Source of the DNA: Ktedonobacter sp. SOSP1-85
Lineage (GTDB): Bacteria > Chloroflexota > Ktedonobacteria > Ktedonobacterales > Ktedonobacteraceae
Assembly (NCBI RefSeq): GCF_016587415.1
Contig: NZ_BNJI01000001.1
Coordinates: 2,767,501 to 2,831,500 of the forward strand
Direction: 5' to 3'
DNA: 64,000 nucleotides
A program made the translations under genes and the position numbers. Under the pieces are notes generated by a model. The model saw nothing but the letters and a program-made list of their open reading frames with translations. It did not search any database and was not told the DNA's origin. Below are positions 27,407-37,204 of this stretch, one piece after another (the stretch's first letter is position 1; each line of letters starts with the position of its first letter).

Positions 27407-27468
27407 GATATGAGGAACAGGTGTGTGGCATGGGCGAATGCCTATGCCACACACCTGTTCCTCATATC
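27407..27468. terminator. 29-bp inverted repeat after GerMN gene
   Basis: Arms 27407-27435 and 27440-27468, one G-T pair, GAAT loop. Followed 3 nt later by the GAGCGCCGCAGGCGCGA mini-hairpin (27472-27488). Confidence 0.75.
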
Positions 27469-27608
27469 TTTGAGCGCCGCAGGCGCGAAAAGTAAATGTA
27501 CCATTCACATGCCAAAGATAGTACAATAGAGAGACACAAACGCGCGATTTTCCCATCTCCCCAAAGACTTCTTCAGGTGGCAGATGTAGCAGTAAAGAAG
27601 GATAATTT

Positions 27609-28784
27609 ATGGCTCTCACAATTGGTATTATTGGTTTACCCCAAAGTGGCAAAACCACCCTATTTAACACCCTGACGAAAGCTGGGGCACCCGTCAGTGG
27701 TTACGCGACCAGCACCGTACAGGCGAACCTTGCCGTGGTCCAGGTGCCCGATACACGCGTAGATTCCCTCTCTGAGATCTTTCAACCTCGCAAGAAGACC
27801 TATACGACGGTCGAGTTTGTCGATGTAGCAGGCATGGGCCAGGCTACACAAGCGGCCAAAGAGAAGAAGGAAGGGCTGAGCGCGGAATTTCTCGGCCATA
27901 TTCGTAACGCTGATGCGCTGGCAATCGTGCTACGCACCTTCGCCAACGATAATGTGCCCCATGTGTACAACACTATCGATCCCATACGTGACCTGGATAG
28001 CCTGAATGCGGAACTGGTCATGACTGACCTCTCAACCGTCGAGCGCCGTATCGAGCGCACAAAGAAGGCCGCCAAGTCCGGTGATAAGAAATATCAGCAG
28101 GAGCTAGATCTCCTCCTGCGCTTGCAGGAAGCCCTCAATGAACTGAAGCTCGCGAGAGAGGTTGAGATCTCCGCACAGGATAAGGTTGTCACCGACGAAC
28201 TCTTCTTACTAACACTCAAGCCACGCATGTATGTGCTCAACACAAGCGAAGACATGCTTGGTTCGGCCAACGAGATCCTGGCAAAGATCGAGCAGGGCGA
28301 GGCTGTCGATCCCGAGGCAGTGCAGAAGGAGTTGAAGGGCATTGCGCAGGTAGCTTTACGCGCCAAAGAAGAGGGCGCGCAGGTCGTTGCCGTCTCGGCG
28401 AAGCTTGAGGCCGAGCTCTCTGAGCTCTCCGAGGAGGAGTCCAACGAGTACCTGGAGGCCCTGGGTCTGCCCCAGCTTGGCGCGGATCGCGTTATCCAGG
28501 TCGGCTACCGCCTGCTGAACCTGATTACCTTCCTGACCGCTGGCGAGGACGAGGTACGCGCCTGGACTGTGACGCGGGGCGCGAAGGCACCCGAAGCAGC
28601 TGGCAAAATCCATACCGATATCGAGAAGGGCTTTATCCGCGCCGAGGTCACACACTTCAATGACTTTATGGAGTGTGGCTCCTTCGCGGCGGCCACCAAA
28701 AAGGGCGTTCAGCGCCTGGAGGGTCGCGAGTACGAGATCCAGGACGGCGATATCGCTCACTTCCGCTTCAACAAGGGTAAGTAA
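27609..28784 (+). CDS. ychF: Redox-regulated ATPase YchF (OBG-family)
   Basis: A 391-residue YchF. G1 motif GLPQSGKTTLFN is at residues 9-20, switch region with YTTVEFVDVAGMGQAT (G3), then a coiled-coil insertion (residues about 130-190) and a C-terminal TGS-like domain with GWTVTRGAKAPEAAGKIHTDIEKGFIRAEV and the end MECGSFAAATKKGVQRLEGREYEIQDGDIAHFRF. YchF prefers ATP over GTP and associates with ribosomes and proteasome or oxidative-stress functions. The G4 specificity segment reads MYVLNTSED in place of NKxD, as usual in YchF. Ends at an 18-bp hairpin. Confidence 0.95.
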   Translation: MALTIGIIGLPQSGKTTLFNTLTKAGAPVSGYATSTVQANLAVVQVPDTRVDSLSEIFQPRKKTYTTVEFVDVAGMGQATQAAKEKKEGLSAEFLGHIRNADALAIVLRTFANDNVPHVYNTIDPIRDLDSLNAELVMTDLSTVERRIERTKKAAKSGDKKYQQELDLLLRLQEALNELKLAREVEISAQDKVVTDELFLLTLKPRMYVLNTSEDMLGSANEILAKIEQGEAVDPEAVQKELKGIAQVALRAKEEGAQVVAVSAKLEAELSELSEEESNEYLEALGLPQLGADRVIQVGYRLLNLITFLTAGEDEVRAWTVTRGAKAPEAAGKIHTDIEKGFIRAEVTHFNDFMECGSFAAATKKGVQRLEGREYEIQDGDIAHFRFNKGK

Positions 28785-28786
28785 TT

Positions 28787-28836
28787 AAAGGGTTGAGTAG
28801 CAGGCTGACCAGAGGCCACCTGCTACTCAACCCTTT
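28787..28836. terminator. 18-bp terminator hairpin between ychF and EamA gene
   Basis: Arms 28787-28804 and 28819-28836 (AAAGGGTTGAGTAGCAGG and complement) with a 14-nt loop. Convergent genes on both sides. Confidence 0.75.
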
Positions 28837-28852
28837 ACTCTAAACCTCTCTC

Positions 28853-29788
28853 TTATCTACGCTTGCGTAGTGAGACCAGGGCCACGCCTGTGAGAATAAT
28901 CAGCATCGCAATGATGCCAACAGGCGTAATCTGTTCTCCAGCCATCAGGGCGCCCAGGCCAACCGCCACAATTGGATTGACATAGGCATAGCTCGTCGCC
29001 AGGGCAGGCCTGACCTTGCGCAGGAGATAGCCATACGCGGTATATCCCACCAGTGAGCCAATCAGGACCAGGTAGAGCATTGCCAGCCACGAACGAGTCG
29101 AGGGCCAGCCGCTTATGTGCTCACCCAGCCCCACACCTAACAGCAGAAGAGCCACGCCTCCACCCAGCATCTGGGTCGCACTAGCCATCAGACCTGAAGC
29201 CATAGAAAAACGTGAACTGAGCGCGGACCCCAGTGACCAGCAGAAAGGGGCAATCAAGAGCGCCAGGGCGCCCTGCGGATTGGTCCAGAGTCCATGCTCC
29301 AGGTTCAGCATAATGACGCCGACAAAGCCCAGCCCCAGCCCCAACCATTCGAAGCGTGAGGGCCAGCGCCCCAAAAAGCCAAAGATCAATGCCGAATAAA
29401 GTGGAACCGCCGCCAGGGCGATAGCCACGATTCCTGTCGCCACCCATTGTTCCGCGAATGAGACCATGCCATTGCTACATACCAGCATGAGCACGCCAAT
29501 AATGGTCGCGCCTCCCCACTGCTTCCCGGTAGGCGCAGCATGCCCGCGCAGGCGCAGAAAAGCGTATAGCAGAAGGCCTGCACTGAGAAAGCGTATACCC
29601 GCCATGAGAAAGGGCGGAAAGCTCTCGATAGCGATCCGCATCCCAAGGTAGGTCGAACCCCAGACGATATAGAGCGCGACCAGCGCCAGGCCCACCCCTA
29701 GTCGCTCACGCGAACTCAAGGCGGGCGCAGTGCTCTGCGCTGCAGGAGCAATAACCGGTTCAGAACGTGTCAATTGTACTTTGCTCAT
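28853..29788 (-). CDS. EamA family (DMT superfamily) transporter
   Basis: A 311-residue, ten-helix drug/metabolite exporter with two EamA repeats. Repeat one starts ALYIVWGSTYLGMRIAIESFPP, the family's entry motif; repeat two has LIAPFCWSLGSALSSRFS, and the last helices end VGLGALMAGEQITPVGIIAMLIILTGVAL. The substrate class (amino acids, nucleosides, toxins) cannot be told. ATG 29788 is preferred to an upstream TTG at 29800. It is divergent from the M20 gene, sharing a 394-nt control region in which I see no clear operator. Confidence 0.9.
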   Translation of the reverse strand: MSKVQLTRSEPVIAPAAQSTAPALSSRERLGVGLALVALYIVWGSTYLGMRIAIESFPPFLMAGIRFLSAGLLLYAFLRLRGHAAPTGKQWGGATIIGVLMLVCSNGMVSFAEQWVATGIVAIALAAVPLYSALIFGFLGRWPSRFEWLGLGLGFVGVIMLNLEHGLWTNPQGALALLIAPFCWSLGSALSSRFSMASGLMASATQMLGGGVALLLLGVGLGEHISGWPSTRSWLAMLYLVLIGSLVGYTAYGYLLRKVRPALATSYAYVNPIVAVGLGALMAGEQITPVGIIAMLIILTGVALVSLRKRR

Positions 29789-30182
29789 CAGATTTCCCAA
29801 ACAGATACATAAACGTTTTTTTCATACAATTATCAGATGCCACAGTCTTAAAACAGAAAATGCAAATACATAACTTCTACTGTACCCGAGAAAATGTTGC
29901 ATTGCCACAGCCAATCCGCATCAAATCCCAGCACATTGGCCTATATCTCCTGCCATCAGAGCACTGCCATACAGCCATCACTAGACAGCGAAATACACAT
30001 ATACTCACTGGCGAAAATATTCATATCAAAGGCAAGCTTTCAAAGAAAGCGAACCCAGGGAAATACATCAATATGTGGTACTATGCTAGAGTAGTATGTG
30101 GCAGACAGCCAGATATCTCTTCCACTCATAACTCCAGCATGTTCTAGCGTCCTGTATAGCCGGCATTCAACAAGGAGGAAAC

Positions 30183-31382
30183 ATGTCCGTATCCCCCATT
30201 GATATGTTAAAAGCTGAAATTGATGAGTTGATCCCAGACCTGGTCGCGACACGCCGCGATCTGCATGAGCATCCCGAACTGGCCTTTGAGGAGGTACGCA
30301 CTTCGAGCATTGTAGCGCAACGTCTGCAAGCTCTAGGCCTTGAGGTCCAGACTGGCATTGCAAAGACAGGCGTCGTCGGCCTGCTACGCGGAGAAGCGGC
30401 TCCTGCGAACGCTCGCACCATCGCCATTCGTGCCGATATCGACGCCCTGCCTATCCACGAGCTAAACGAGGTCGACTACCGCTCACAGACCGATGGCAAG
30501 ATGCACGCCTGCGGACATGATGGGCACACCGCCATCGCACTTGCCGTCGCCGATATCCTCACTAAGCGTCGCGCCGAATTGACGGGCAATGTCAAGTTTA
30601 TTTTCCAGCCCGCCGAAGAACGCATAGGTGGCGCGAAACCCATGGTCGATGAGGGAACAATGCAGGGCGTCGATGCCGTTATCGGCCTGCACCTCATTAG
30701 CAATATGCCCATTGGCAAAGTTGGCGTGCGTAGCGGCACCGTTTTTGCCAGCGCGGACACGCTGAATTTTACGGTCAAAGGCAAGGGTGGGCACGCGGCA
30801 ATGCCTGAAAGCACAATCGACCCCATCGTCATCTCTGCGCATATCATTACGGCTCTGCAAACCCTGATTAGCCGCGAGACCTCGCCCTTCAGTCCCGCGG
30901 TCATTACCATTGGCACGCTAAAAGCCGGGACAGCCTCTAATATCATCCCGGAATATGCCATCATGGAAGGCACTATGCGCTCCTATAGCAAGGAGCATCG
31001 CGACTACCTGCTCAAGCGCATCAGCGAGCTTTCACAGGGAATTGCCAGCGCTATGGGCGGCTCCTGCGAGGTAACGCCCAACCAGGGCTGCCCACCCTGC
31101 ACCAATAATCCCGAAATCACCAAGATTGTGCGCCAGGCGGCTATTGGCACCGTGGGAAGCGAGAACGTCGACGAAAGCGAAGCGATATTGATCGCTGGTA
31201 GCGACGACATGGCGCATTTCCTCGATGCCGTGCCTGGTTGCTACTTTATCGTTGGCTCCGGCAATGTCCAGAAAGGCTCCGACTTTCCTCACCACCACCC
31301 ACGCTTCAATCTCGACGAGGACGCGCTCCCCGTCGGCGTTGAGGTCCTGACACGCTCTGTCTTCGAGTTCTTCGAACCTTAA
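30183..31382 (+). CDS. M20D-family amidohydrolase (N-acyl amino acid hydrolase type)
   Basis: A 399-residue M20D peptidase or amidohydrolase. AAGGAGG precedes ATG by 5 nt. Metal and catalytic motifs: IRADIDALPI, MHACGHDGHTAIAL (metal His), the PAEE catalytic Glu pair, a His in GLHLISN and the C-terminal FPHHHPRFNLDEDAL. The dimerisation insert is residues about 190-300. Relatives hydrolyse N-acyl or IAA-amino acid conjugates, or hippurate. Followed by a 25-bp terminator hairpin. Confidence 0.93.
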   Translation: MSVSPIDMLKAEIDELIPDLVATRRDLHEHPELAFEEVRTSSIVAQRLQALGLEVQTGIAKTGVVGLLRGEAAPANARTIAIRADIDALPIHELNEVDYRSQTDGKMHACGHDGHTAIALAVADILTKRRAELTGNVKFIFQPAEERIGGAKPMVDEGTMQGVDAVIGLHLISNMPIGKVGVRSGTVFASADTLNFTVKGKGGHAAMPESTIDPIVISAHIITALQTLISRETSPFSPAVITIGTLKAGTASNIIPEYAIMEGTMRSYSKEHRDYLLKRISELSQGIASAMGGSCEVTPNQGCPPCTNNPEITKIVRQAAIGTVGSENVDESEAILIAGSDDMAHFLDAVPGCYFIVGSGNVQKGSDFPHHHPRFNLDEDALPVGVEVLTRSVFEFFEP

Positions 31383-31395
31383 AGATCCAGGTTCC

Positions 31396-31450
31396 ACGAA
31401 AAAAGGAGACTTGGGGAATGTTAATCATTCCCCAAGTCTCCTTTTTTCGT
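31396..31450. terminator. Terminator, 25-bp perfect stem with T6 on the 3' arm
   Basis: Arms 31396-31420 and 31426-31450, loop TTAAT, CTCCTTTTTTCGT 3' arm. Confidence 0.8.
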
Positions 31451-31604
31451 TCAAGATAAGACATTATTGATCAATTTTGTTTCATATTCTTTTTATTTTT
31501 GATTTTTTATTTTCGTTTGTGTGCCATTTGATGTGAGAATCGCTCGAAACCTGAACGTAGTTATTACAATAGTGCAAGCTTGTTTACTACAAGGAGGTTT
31601 GAAG

Positions 31605-33365
31605 ATGCGACTCCAACAAACGTGGTGGCTGCGCCAGGATTGTTTGCGCACCATAGGGCTTATCGTCTGTCTATTCGCCATACTGATGACTGCGTGTGGA
31701 GGCACCTCACAAAGTGGCTCTGCACAGAAAGCTACCGACGATAAACAAGTCTTTGTCTACCCCATCTCAGGAAAAGATATCTCCACATTTGATCCCGCCA
31801 CAGCCGAGGATAACGCCTCTGTGGTCGCTAGTAGCATGGTCTTCACAGGACTGGTACAGGTTGATGAGAATCAAAAGCTCATCAAGCAGCTGGCCGAATC
31901 TTATAGCGTCGCTAATGATGGTTTGACCTGGACATTTAAACTAAGGCCAAATCTCAAATTCAGCGATGGTTCCCCTCTTACCGCGCAGGATGTACTCTAC
32001 AGTATTAATCGCGCGCTCGACCCCAAAACCAAATCTACGACTGCCCCCATCTACCTCAATCTGATCAAAGGCGGAGCAGACTTCAATGCAGGGAAAATTC
32101 CCACACTGATCAACGTTGGGCTCTTTGCTCCCGACCCCTCGACGGTAAAGATTGTTACTGAGAAGAGAGCGGTCTATTTTCTCTATACGCTTGCCTATAT
32201 TAGCTCATTTGTGGTTAACAAGAAGGTAATCGACAAATATGGGGATCAATGGACGGATCATCTAAGCGAGGGAGCAGGTGCGGGTCCCTTTATCAACTCT
32301 AAATATATCAAGGGCCGAGGCCTTGAGTTTACTCCTAACCCGAACTACTACGGTTCTAAGGTTCAACTAAAGAAGGTCGTCATGCCCTTCTATCAGAGCA
32401 ATGACACTGTTTACCGGGCCTACCAGGCTGGGCAGGTTAGCTGGGGGAATGTCTCCTCGGCCAATGTCGAAAGCGCGCGTCAACTCCCCGACAAGCAGTA
32501 TCACGCGGTCCCAGCCCAATCCATCTACTACCTCACCATGAACTACTACAGCAAACCCTTTAATAATATCAAGGTGAGGCAGGCCCTGGCGCTGGCTTTG
32601 AATAAGGAACAGATTGCGCATAGCATCTATAAAGACAATGTCATTCCGACCAATCATATCGTTCCCAGCGGCATCCCGAGCTATAACCCAGACCTGGCGG
32701 GGCCAGCAGGAGTTACCTCGCTTAAAGGTGACCGCACCAAGGCGAAGCAGTTGTTTAATGAGGGGCTGCAAGAAGAGGGTTTGAGTGTCAAAAACTTCCC
32801 TACCATCTCGCTCTACTACAATGCGGCCTGGCCTGTAGATGATCGTAATATGCTTACAGCGGCCCAGCAGACATGGCAAGAGGTTCTGGGTATCTCTATC
32901 AAACTTGAGGGCATGGATTATCCTTCGCTCCTCAAGCGCAACGATGAGACTCACGGCAATCCCAATGGCATGCAGATGTGGTTTATTCGCTGGGGCTCGG
33001 ACTATCCAGATCCACAGAACTGGTTAACCCTGCTCTTCGATAAGAACTCGTCCTACAATAGCGAAAACTTTGGCCTGAACACTCAGGTGAAAAGTGCCTC
33101 ACGCCAGCAACAGGCAATTGACCTGATGCAACAGGCTGATGGTAACATTGACAATACGGAACGCATTAAACAATATCAGCAGGCCGAACAGATTCTGGTA
33201 GACGAGGTAGCCTGGCTCCCAATCTACCAGGCCTATAACCCCACAGTCGTCAAACCCTGCGTTGAGGGCCTCTCCCCTACCGCACAGGGCCTTCCCGTTG
33301 GCGACCACTGGGCCAACCTCTACATCTCAACACAAACGCCCTGCACACTCAATAGCTCACTCTAA
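31605..33365 (+). CDS. OppA-like peptide ABC transporter substrate-binding lipoprotein (orphan)
   Basis: A 586-residue extracytoplasmic solute-binding protein family 5. ATG 31605 follows AAGGAGG at 7 nt. The lipobox is LMTAC. Family features: FDPATAEDNASVVASSMVFTGLVQ, LAESYSVANDGLTWTFKLRPNLKFSDGSPLTAQDV and SLYYNAAWPVDDRNML. No permease or ATPase genes adjoin, so it either uses components encoded elsewhere or works alone. It ends at a classical terminator (33382-33430). Confidence 0.92.
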   Translation: MRLQQTWWLRQDCLRTIGLIVCLFAILMTACGGTSQSGSAQKATDDKQVFVYPISGKDISTFDPATAEDNASVVASSMVFTGLVQVDENQKLIKQLAESYSVANDGLTWTFKLRPNLKFSDGSPLTAQDVLYSINRALDPKTKSTTAPIYLNLIKGGADFNAGKIPTLINVGLFAPDPSTVKIVTEKRAVYFLYTLAYISSFVVNKKVIDKYGDQWTDHLSEGAGAGPFINSKYIKGRGLEFTPNPNYYGSKVQLKKVVMPFYQSNDTVYRAYQAGQVSWGNVSSANVESARQLPDKQYHAVPAQSIYYLTMNYYSKPFNNIKVRQALALALNKEQIAHSIYKDNVIPTNHIVPSGIPSYNPDLAGPAGVTSLKGDRTKAKQLFNEGLQEEGLSVKNFPTISLYYNAAWPVDDRNMLTAAQQTWQEVLGISIKLEGMDYPSLLKRNDETHGNPNGMQMWFIRWGSDYPDPQNWLTLLFDKNSSYNSENFGLNTQVKSASRQQQAIDLMQQADGNIDNTERIKQYQQAEQILVDEVAWLPIYQAYNPTVVKPCVEGLSPTAQGLPVGDHWANLYISTQTPCTLNSSL

Positions 33366-33381
33366 GCTCTTACAGTAATGG

Positions 33382-33430
33382 AGAGAGAGCGGGGGCATAC
33401 AAGTCATATGCCTCCGCTCTCTTGCCTTTT
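33382..33430 (+). terminator. Rho-independent terminator of oppA-like gene
   Basis: Arms 33382-33397 and 33405-33420 with one G-T pair, then TTGCCTTTTT. Confidence 0.85.
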
Positions 33431-33459
33431 TAGAGAGCCTTCACGCCTATGGCGATCTG

Positions 33460-33523
33460 GGGTAGGTGGTAGGGGCATGTGGCGCGAGCGAATGCTCGCG
33501 CCACATGCCCCTACCACCTACCC
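33460..33523. repeat. Perfect 30-bp inverted repeat, GAAT loop
   Basis: Arms 33460-33489 and 33494-33523. It follows the normal oppA terminator, so it is not needed for termination. The short palindrome GGCGAGCTTGCGAGCC (33527-33542) follows, and a CACGCCTATGGCG hairpin precedes. Confidence 0.75.
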
Positions 33524-33674
33524 TGAGGCGAGCTTGCGAGCCGAGACACAAGAGAAAGAGTGACTCTTAAAAACCTTGAGACATACTCAAAGGCATAGAA
33601 ATTTGTCATTTTGCATGGTATACTTGTTATGCTGTTTGACCAACCATAGTAGAAACACATGGAGGTCTATTTTT

Positions 33675-34901
33675 ATGCGCGCGGATCGCTTACTCACGAT
33701 CCTGATGCTGCTCCAGACGAAGGGGCGTATGACGGCGCGGGACCTGTCGGAGCGCCTGGAGGTCTCGGAACGCACCATCTATCGCGACCTGGAGGCGCTG
33801 AGCATCGCGGGCATCCCGGTGTATACCGAGCGCGGACATGGTGGCGGCTGCGAACTGCTTGGCGGCTACCAGACCAACCTGACTGGTCTCACGCCCGCAG
33901 AAATTCAGGCCCTCTTTACCACTCTCGGTGGCAAGCCTGTCGCTGACCTGGGCCTGGAACAACCCCTCAATGAAGCCATGCTCAAACTACTCACCGCACT
34001 CCCAGAATCCAGGCGTGAACAGGCCGAGCAGGCACGCCAACGCGTTCACCTGGATCATAAAGCCTGGTTCGCCAGCGAGCGGCATGGTGAACAACATTTG
34101 CCCCTGATCCGAGATGCTCTTTATCGCGAGCAGCAACTTTTTGTCTGCTACGGTATCGCCAACGGAACACATCGCGAACATATCATCGCCCCCTATGGCC
34201 TTGTCGCCAAGGCAGGCGCCTGGTTCCTGATCGGAGAGTTTGCGGACAGGCCAGAAGTGACAGTGTTAGGCGTAGCAAACCTTCAAGGTGTTGAGATACT
34301 GGATCTCCCTTTCACCTATCCCCAGGACTTCAATCTGGAAGACTACTGGCACACCTACTGTCAGGGGATGGAAGAAGAGATGCCGCTTTATGCACGTTCA
34401 CTACACCTCGCACCTTATGAGGCACGTCATCTCCCGCATGTCCTGGGTGAATGGGGCTATACCCTGCTGAAGAACGACGAGGTAGCAACCAATCAAGCTC
34501 ATACTGGCTCTGCTGAAAGCCTGCATACATCAGCGAAAACCCCTCGCCAAACAAAAAAAAGCGCCAGGGGCAGGCATACGCAACCTGCGTCTCGACTCTC
34601 GCTCCAGCATCATGATGGCTCATGGCTCCCACTCCAACAAAAAAAAGCAATTCCGTCTCTTGACAGGGCGCGAAACGCTCAAAAAAAAGTCTCACTTTCT
34701 AATAATTCAACAAATAGCCAGAACCCAGAGCAGGCACAAGAAAAAAACGCTATAATTCACACATATATAAAGCCAGCCGAGAGGTCCAACAAAAAAAACG
34801 GTTTCGCCTCTCCCCTCACTGCAAAAGAAAAAAAGATTTTTATTACGCAAGAAAAAAAAGCGGTTTCACGGCCACTTCATTCGACTCCCCAGGCCGCATA
34901 A
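33675..34901 (+). CDS. HTH-WYL transcriptional regulator with aberrant A-tract-rich C-terminus
   Basis: A 408-residue DeoR/YafY-type regulator. ATG 33675 has GGAGG 9 nt upstream. The winged HTH is residues 1-60 (MTARDLSERLEVSERTIYRDLEALSIAGIPVYTERG), and the WYL domain, which binds ligands or nucleic acid, includes YGLVAKAGAWFLIGEF near 170-190. After residue about 265 the usual WCX domain is lost, replaced by a Gln/Lys/Ser/Asn-rich tail in which the DNA has seven A7 or A8 runs between 34553 and 34859. The paralogue at 37472 keeps a normal C-terminus. Recombination or slippage-prone coding could explain this; the tail's function is unknown. Confidence 0.8.
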   Translation: MRADRLLTILMLLQTKGRMTARDLSERLEVSERTIYRDLEALSIAGIPVYTERGHGGGCELLGGYQTNLTGLTPAEIQALFTTLGGKPVADLGLEQPLNEAMLKLLTALPESRREQAEQARQRVHLDHKAWFASERHGEQHLPLIRDALYREQQLFVCYGIANGTHREHIIAPYGLVAKAGAWFLIGEFADRPEVTVLGVANLQGVEILDLPFTYPQDFNLEDYWHTYCQGMEEEMPLYARSLHLAPYEARHLPHVLGEWGYTLLKNDEVATNQAHTGSAESLHTSAKTPRQTKKSARGRHTQPASRLSLQHHDGSWLPLQQKKAIPSLDRARNAQKKVSLSNNSTNSQNPEQAQEKNAIIHTYIKPAERSNKKNGFASPLTAKEKKIFITQEKKAVSRPLHSTPQAA

Positions 34902-35033
34902 GCATCTTCTCACTTGCCCCCGCCAACCTCTCCCCTCTCCGCTCATCACCATCTGTAACGCCCGCAAAAAGAATAAGATATACACTAGAAAGTAGAGAAC
35001 TTTCCCTTTGGGAAAAAGAAAGAGGAGGACTCT

Positions 35034-35693
35034 ATGTGTGGTCGTTTTACTCTAACAATTGATAGCAATGCCGTGGCGCGTGCTTTCCAGGCGCCAGTAC
35101 CTAAATCTCTGCAAACAGGGCCGCGTTATAACGTTGCGCCGACTCAGGATGTCGTCACTGTCTTGAACGACGGCGAGCCTCACCTGGACCTGCTACGCTG
35201 GGGGCTGATTCCTTCGTGGGCGAAGGATGCGAGCATTGGCTCACGTATGATCAATGCCCGTGCCGAGACGTTGGCGGAGAAGCCAAGCTTTAAGCGCCTC
35301 CTCAACTCACGGCGCTGCCTCATTCCCGCCGATGGCTTCTATGAGTGGCAGAAGGTTGACGGGGGCAAGGTCCCAATGTACATCACACTCAAAGGGCATG
35401 AGCCATTCGCCTTCGCGGGCCTGTGGGATAGCTGGAAGACTGCTGATGGGGAAGTATTGCGCACCTGCACTATTATCACCACGCATGCCAACGATCTAGT
35501 CGCGCCAATCCATGAGCGCATGCCAGTGATTCTCCCGCCAGATGCACGCGAGATATGGCTCGATCCAGGCTTGCATGATGCAAATATCTTACTACCACTA
35601 CTCAAGCCATGTGACCCTGAGGTGATGCAGGCACGCGAGGTCTCCCGGCGTGTCAATAGCCCCCAGTACGATAGCTCCGATCTGATCGCCTGA
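35034..35693 (+). CDS. SRAP family protein (YedK/HMCES-like abasic-site DNA-protein crosslinker)
   Basis: A 219-residue SOS-response-associated peptidase. The start MCGRF exposes the invariant Cys2 after Met removal; further active-site motifs are INARAETLAEKPSF (Asn, Glu), DGFYEWQKV and VAPIHERMPVIL (His). The family forms a thiazolidine crosslink to abasic sites in single-stranded DNA. AGGAGG lies 6 nt before ATG. The gene ends at a 28-bp hairpin. Confidence 0.95.
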   Translation: MCGRFTLTIDSNAVARAFQAPVPKSLQTGPRYNVAPTQDVVTVLNDGEPHLDLLRWGLIPSWAKDASIGSRMINARAETLAEKPSFKRLLNSRRCLIPADGFYEWQKVDGGKVPMYITLKGHEPFAFAGLWDSWKTADGEVLRTCTIITTHANDLVAPIHERMPVILPPDAREIWLDPGLHDANILLPLLKPCDPEVMQAREVSRRVNSPQYDSSDLIA

Positions 35694-35694
35694 A

Positions 35695-35760
35695 GTCGTA
35701 AAGGCACGCAACATCATGCACCTCGCTAGTGCGGTGCATGATGTTGCGTGCCTTTACGAC
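35695..35760. terminator. Perfect 28-bp inverted repeat between SRAP and DUF512 genes
   Basis: Arms 35695-35722 and 35733-35760; TTTATTTATT follows on the plus strand. Confidence 0.8.
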
Positions 35761-35773
35761 TTTATTTATTCCT

Positions 35774-37204
35774 CTATAAGCGAGATTGTAGGCGTACCAG
35801 TTGGCGGCCGCGCGTCGCGGCGGGCAGACCAGCTAGCGTACGAATGGCCTCAACCGTCTCCTGGGCATTGCGCACAAATTCTACGCGTGTGGGCAATTGG
35901 GCTTTAAATTCCTCGACCGTGATATCGTCCAGGAAGCGCGTACCATCGTTGTCCAGCATGACGCGCGATAGTAAGATCAGGTCGCCGAGGTCATCCTGGG
36001 CCTTAAGCGTCTCCAGCACATCCTGGCCACATAGAAGGCCAGCGACCGTTACCTGGGCGCCAAAGAACTGGTTGATGACGGGAACGACGTTTACCTCGAT
36101 ACCTTGTACCTGCTCACGAATATCCTGCGCGAAGCCCTCGATCACAGGCTGCGCCATTGTACCGGTTACGAGAGTGATGCGCCTGGGACGCGGCTCGGGC
36201 ATCTCAACAGGCAGGCGCCGCCTGGTACGGTTCCACTGCTCTATCAGGAAGCGGGTCATGCCAACGCCATTCTCAATCTGTGAGAAAAGGCCATAGTGCT
36301 CACTGGGCGGGAACTCGCGGCCCGTGATGTAGTACCACTCATCCGAGAGAAAGACAAAGGGATCGCCATCGGGATTCTCCGCGGCAAAGCGCCGCTGATG
36401 CGCCTCTACCTGGTCAATCACCACCTCCGCCTCCTCGCGCGTGTAGGGGCGCAACGCCGGTAGATCGCCGGTTGGCTGAATCATATTATTATATTTGGTC
36501 AGGCCCACCGGCACCGCTGAAATGGATTCCACAATTGGGCGCAGCGCGGTCAGCTCCTGAATGCTGCGCTCCAGCTCCTCGCCATCATTGATCGGGGGAC
36601 ACAGCACGAGCTGGGTATGACAGGTCAGGCCCATATCACCCAAGCGCTTGATATGCTCAATGATCTCGCCCGCGCGCGGGCCGTCGACCATCTTGCGCCG
36701 TAGTTCGGGATTGGTGCAGTGCACCGAGACGTAGAGCGGCGTGAGCTTCTGCTCGTCCAGGCGCTGCCAATCAAGCTCTTTCAGATTAGTGAGCGTGATG
36801 AAGTTTCCAAAGAGGAAGGAATAGCGGTAGTCGTCATCCTTGATATAGAGAGAAGAGCGCATTCCATGTTCGAGGCCCGGCTGAGGCGCGAAACGCTCAG
36901 GCAGCCCCTTAATAAAACAAAATACACACTTATTGGCGCACTGGCGAATAAAAGGGGCCGGCTCTTCACCGAAGAGAACACCCAGATTCTCATCCGCACG
37001 CTTGGCAACCGCTACTGAGCGCTCATCCTGCTGGCGCTCGTAACCAATGAGCAGCTCTTCCTCGGCCACATAGAAACGATAGTCGACGAGATCGCGAATA
37101 AGATGACCATTGATTGTTTTTATGAGATCGCCTGGCTGCAACCCTGCGTGGTCAGCCGGGCTCTCGGGCACTACCTCACGCACCCATCCATATAGTTTTG
37201 GCAT
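35774..37204 (-). CDS. DUF512 domain PDZ/radical-SAM-like iron-sulfur protein
   Basis: A 476-residue protein. Residues 1-65 form a PDZ domain (ESPADHAGLQPGDLIKTINGHLIRDLVDYRF). A cluster motif CANKCVFCFIKGLP near residue 89-102 matches the CxxxCxxC class of radical-SAM enzymes. The C-terminal half is DUF512, with LVTGTMAQPVIEGFAQDI and a final VMLDNDGTRFLDDITVEEF. The family is widespread in Clostridia, Cyanobacteria and Chloroflexota, without a well-established function. Monocistronic. Confidence 0.9.
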   Translation of the reverse strand: MPKLYGWVREVVPESPADHAGLQPGDLIKTINGHLIRDLVDYRFYVAEEELLIGYERQQDERSVAVAKRADENLGVLFGEEPAPFIRQCANKCVFCFIKGLPERFAPQPGLEHGMRSSLYIKDDDYRYSFLFGNFITLTNLKELDWQRLDEQKLTPLYVSVHCTNPELRRKMVDGPRAGEIIEHIKRLGDMGLTCHTQLVLCPPINDGEELERSIQELTALRPIVESISAVPVGLTKYNNMIQPTGDLPALRPYTREEAEVVIDQVEAHQRRFAAENPDGDPFVFLSDEWYYITGREFPPSEHYGLFSQIENGVGMTRFLIEQWNRTRRRLPVEMPEPRPRRITLVTGTMAQPVIEGFAQDIREQVQGIEVNVVPVINQFFGAQVTVAGLLCGQDVLETLKAQDDLGDLILLSRVMLDNDGTRFLDDITVEEFKAQLPTRVEFVRNAQETVEAIRTLAGLPAATRGRQLVRLQSRL

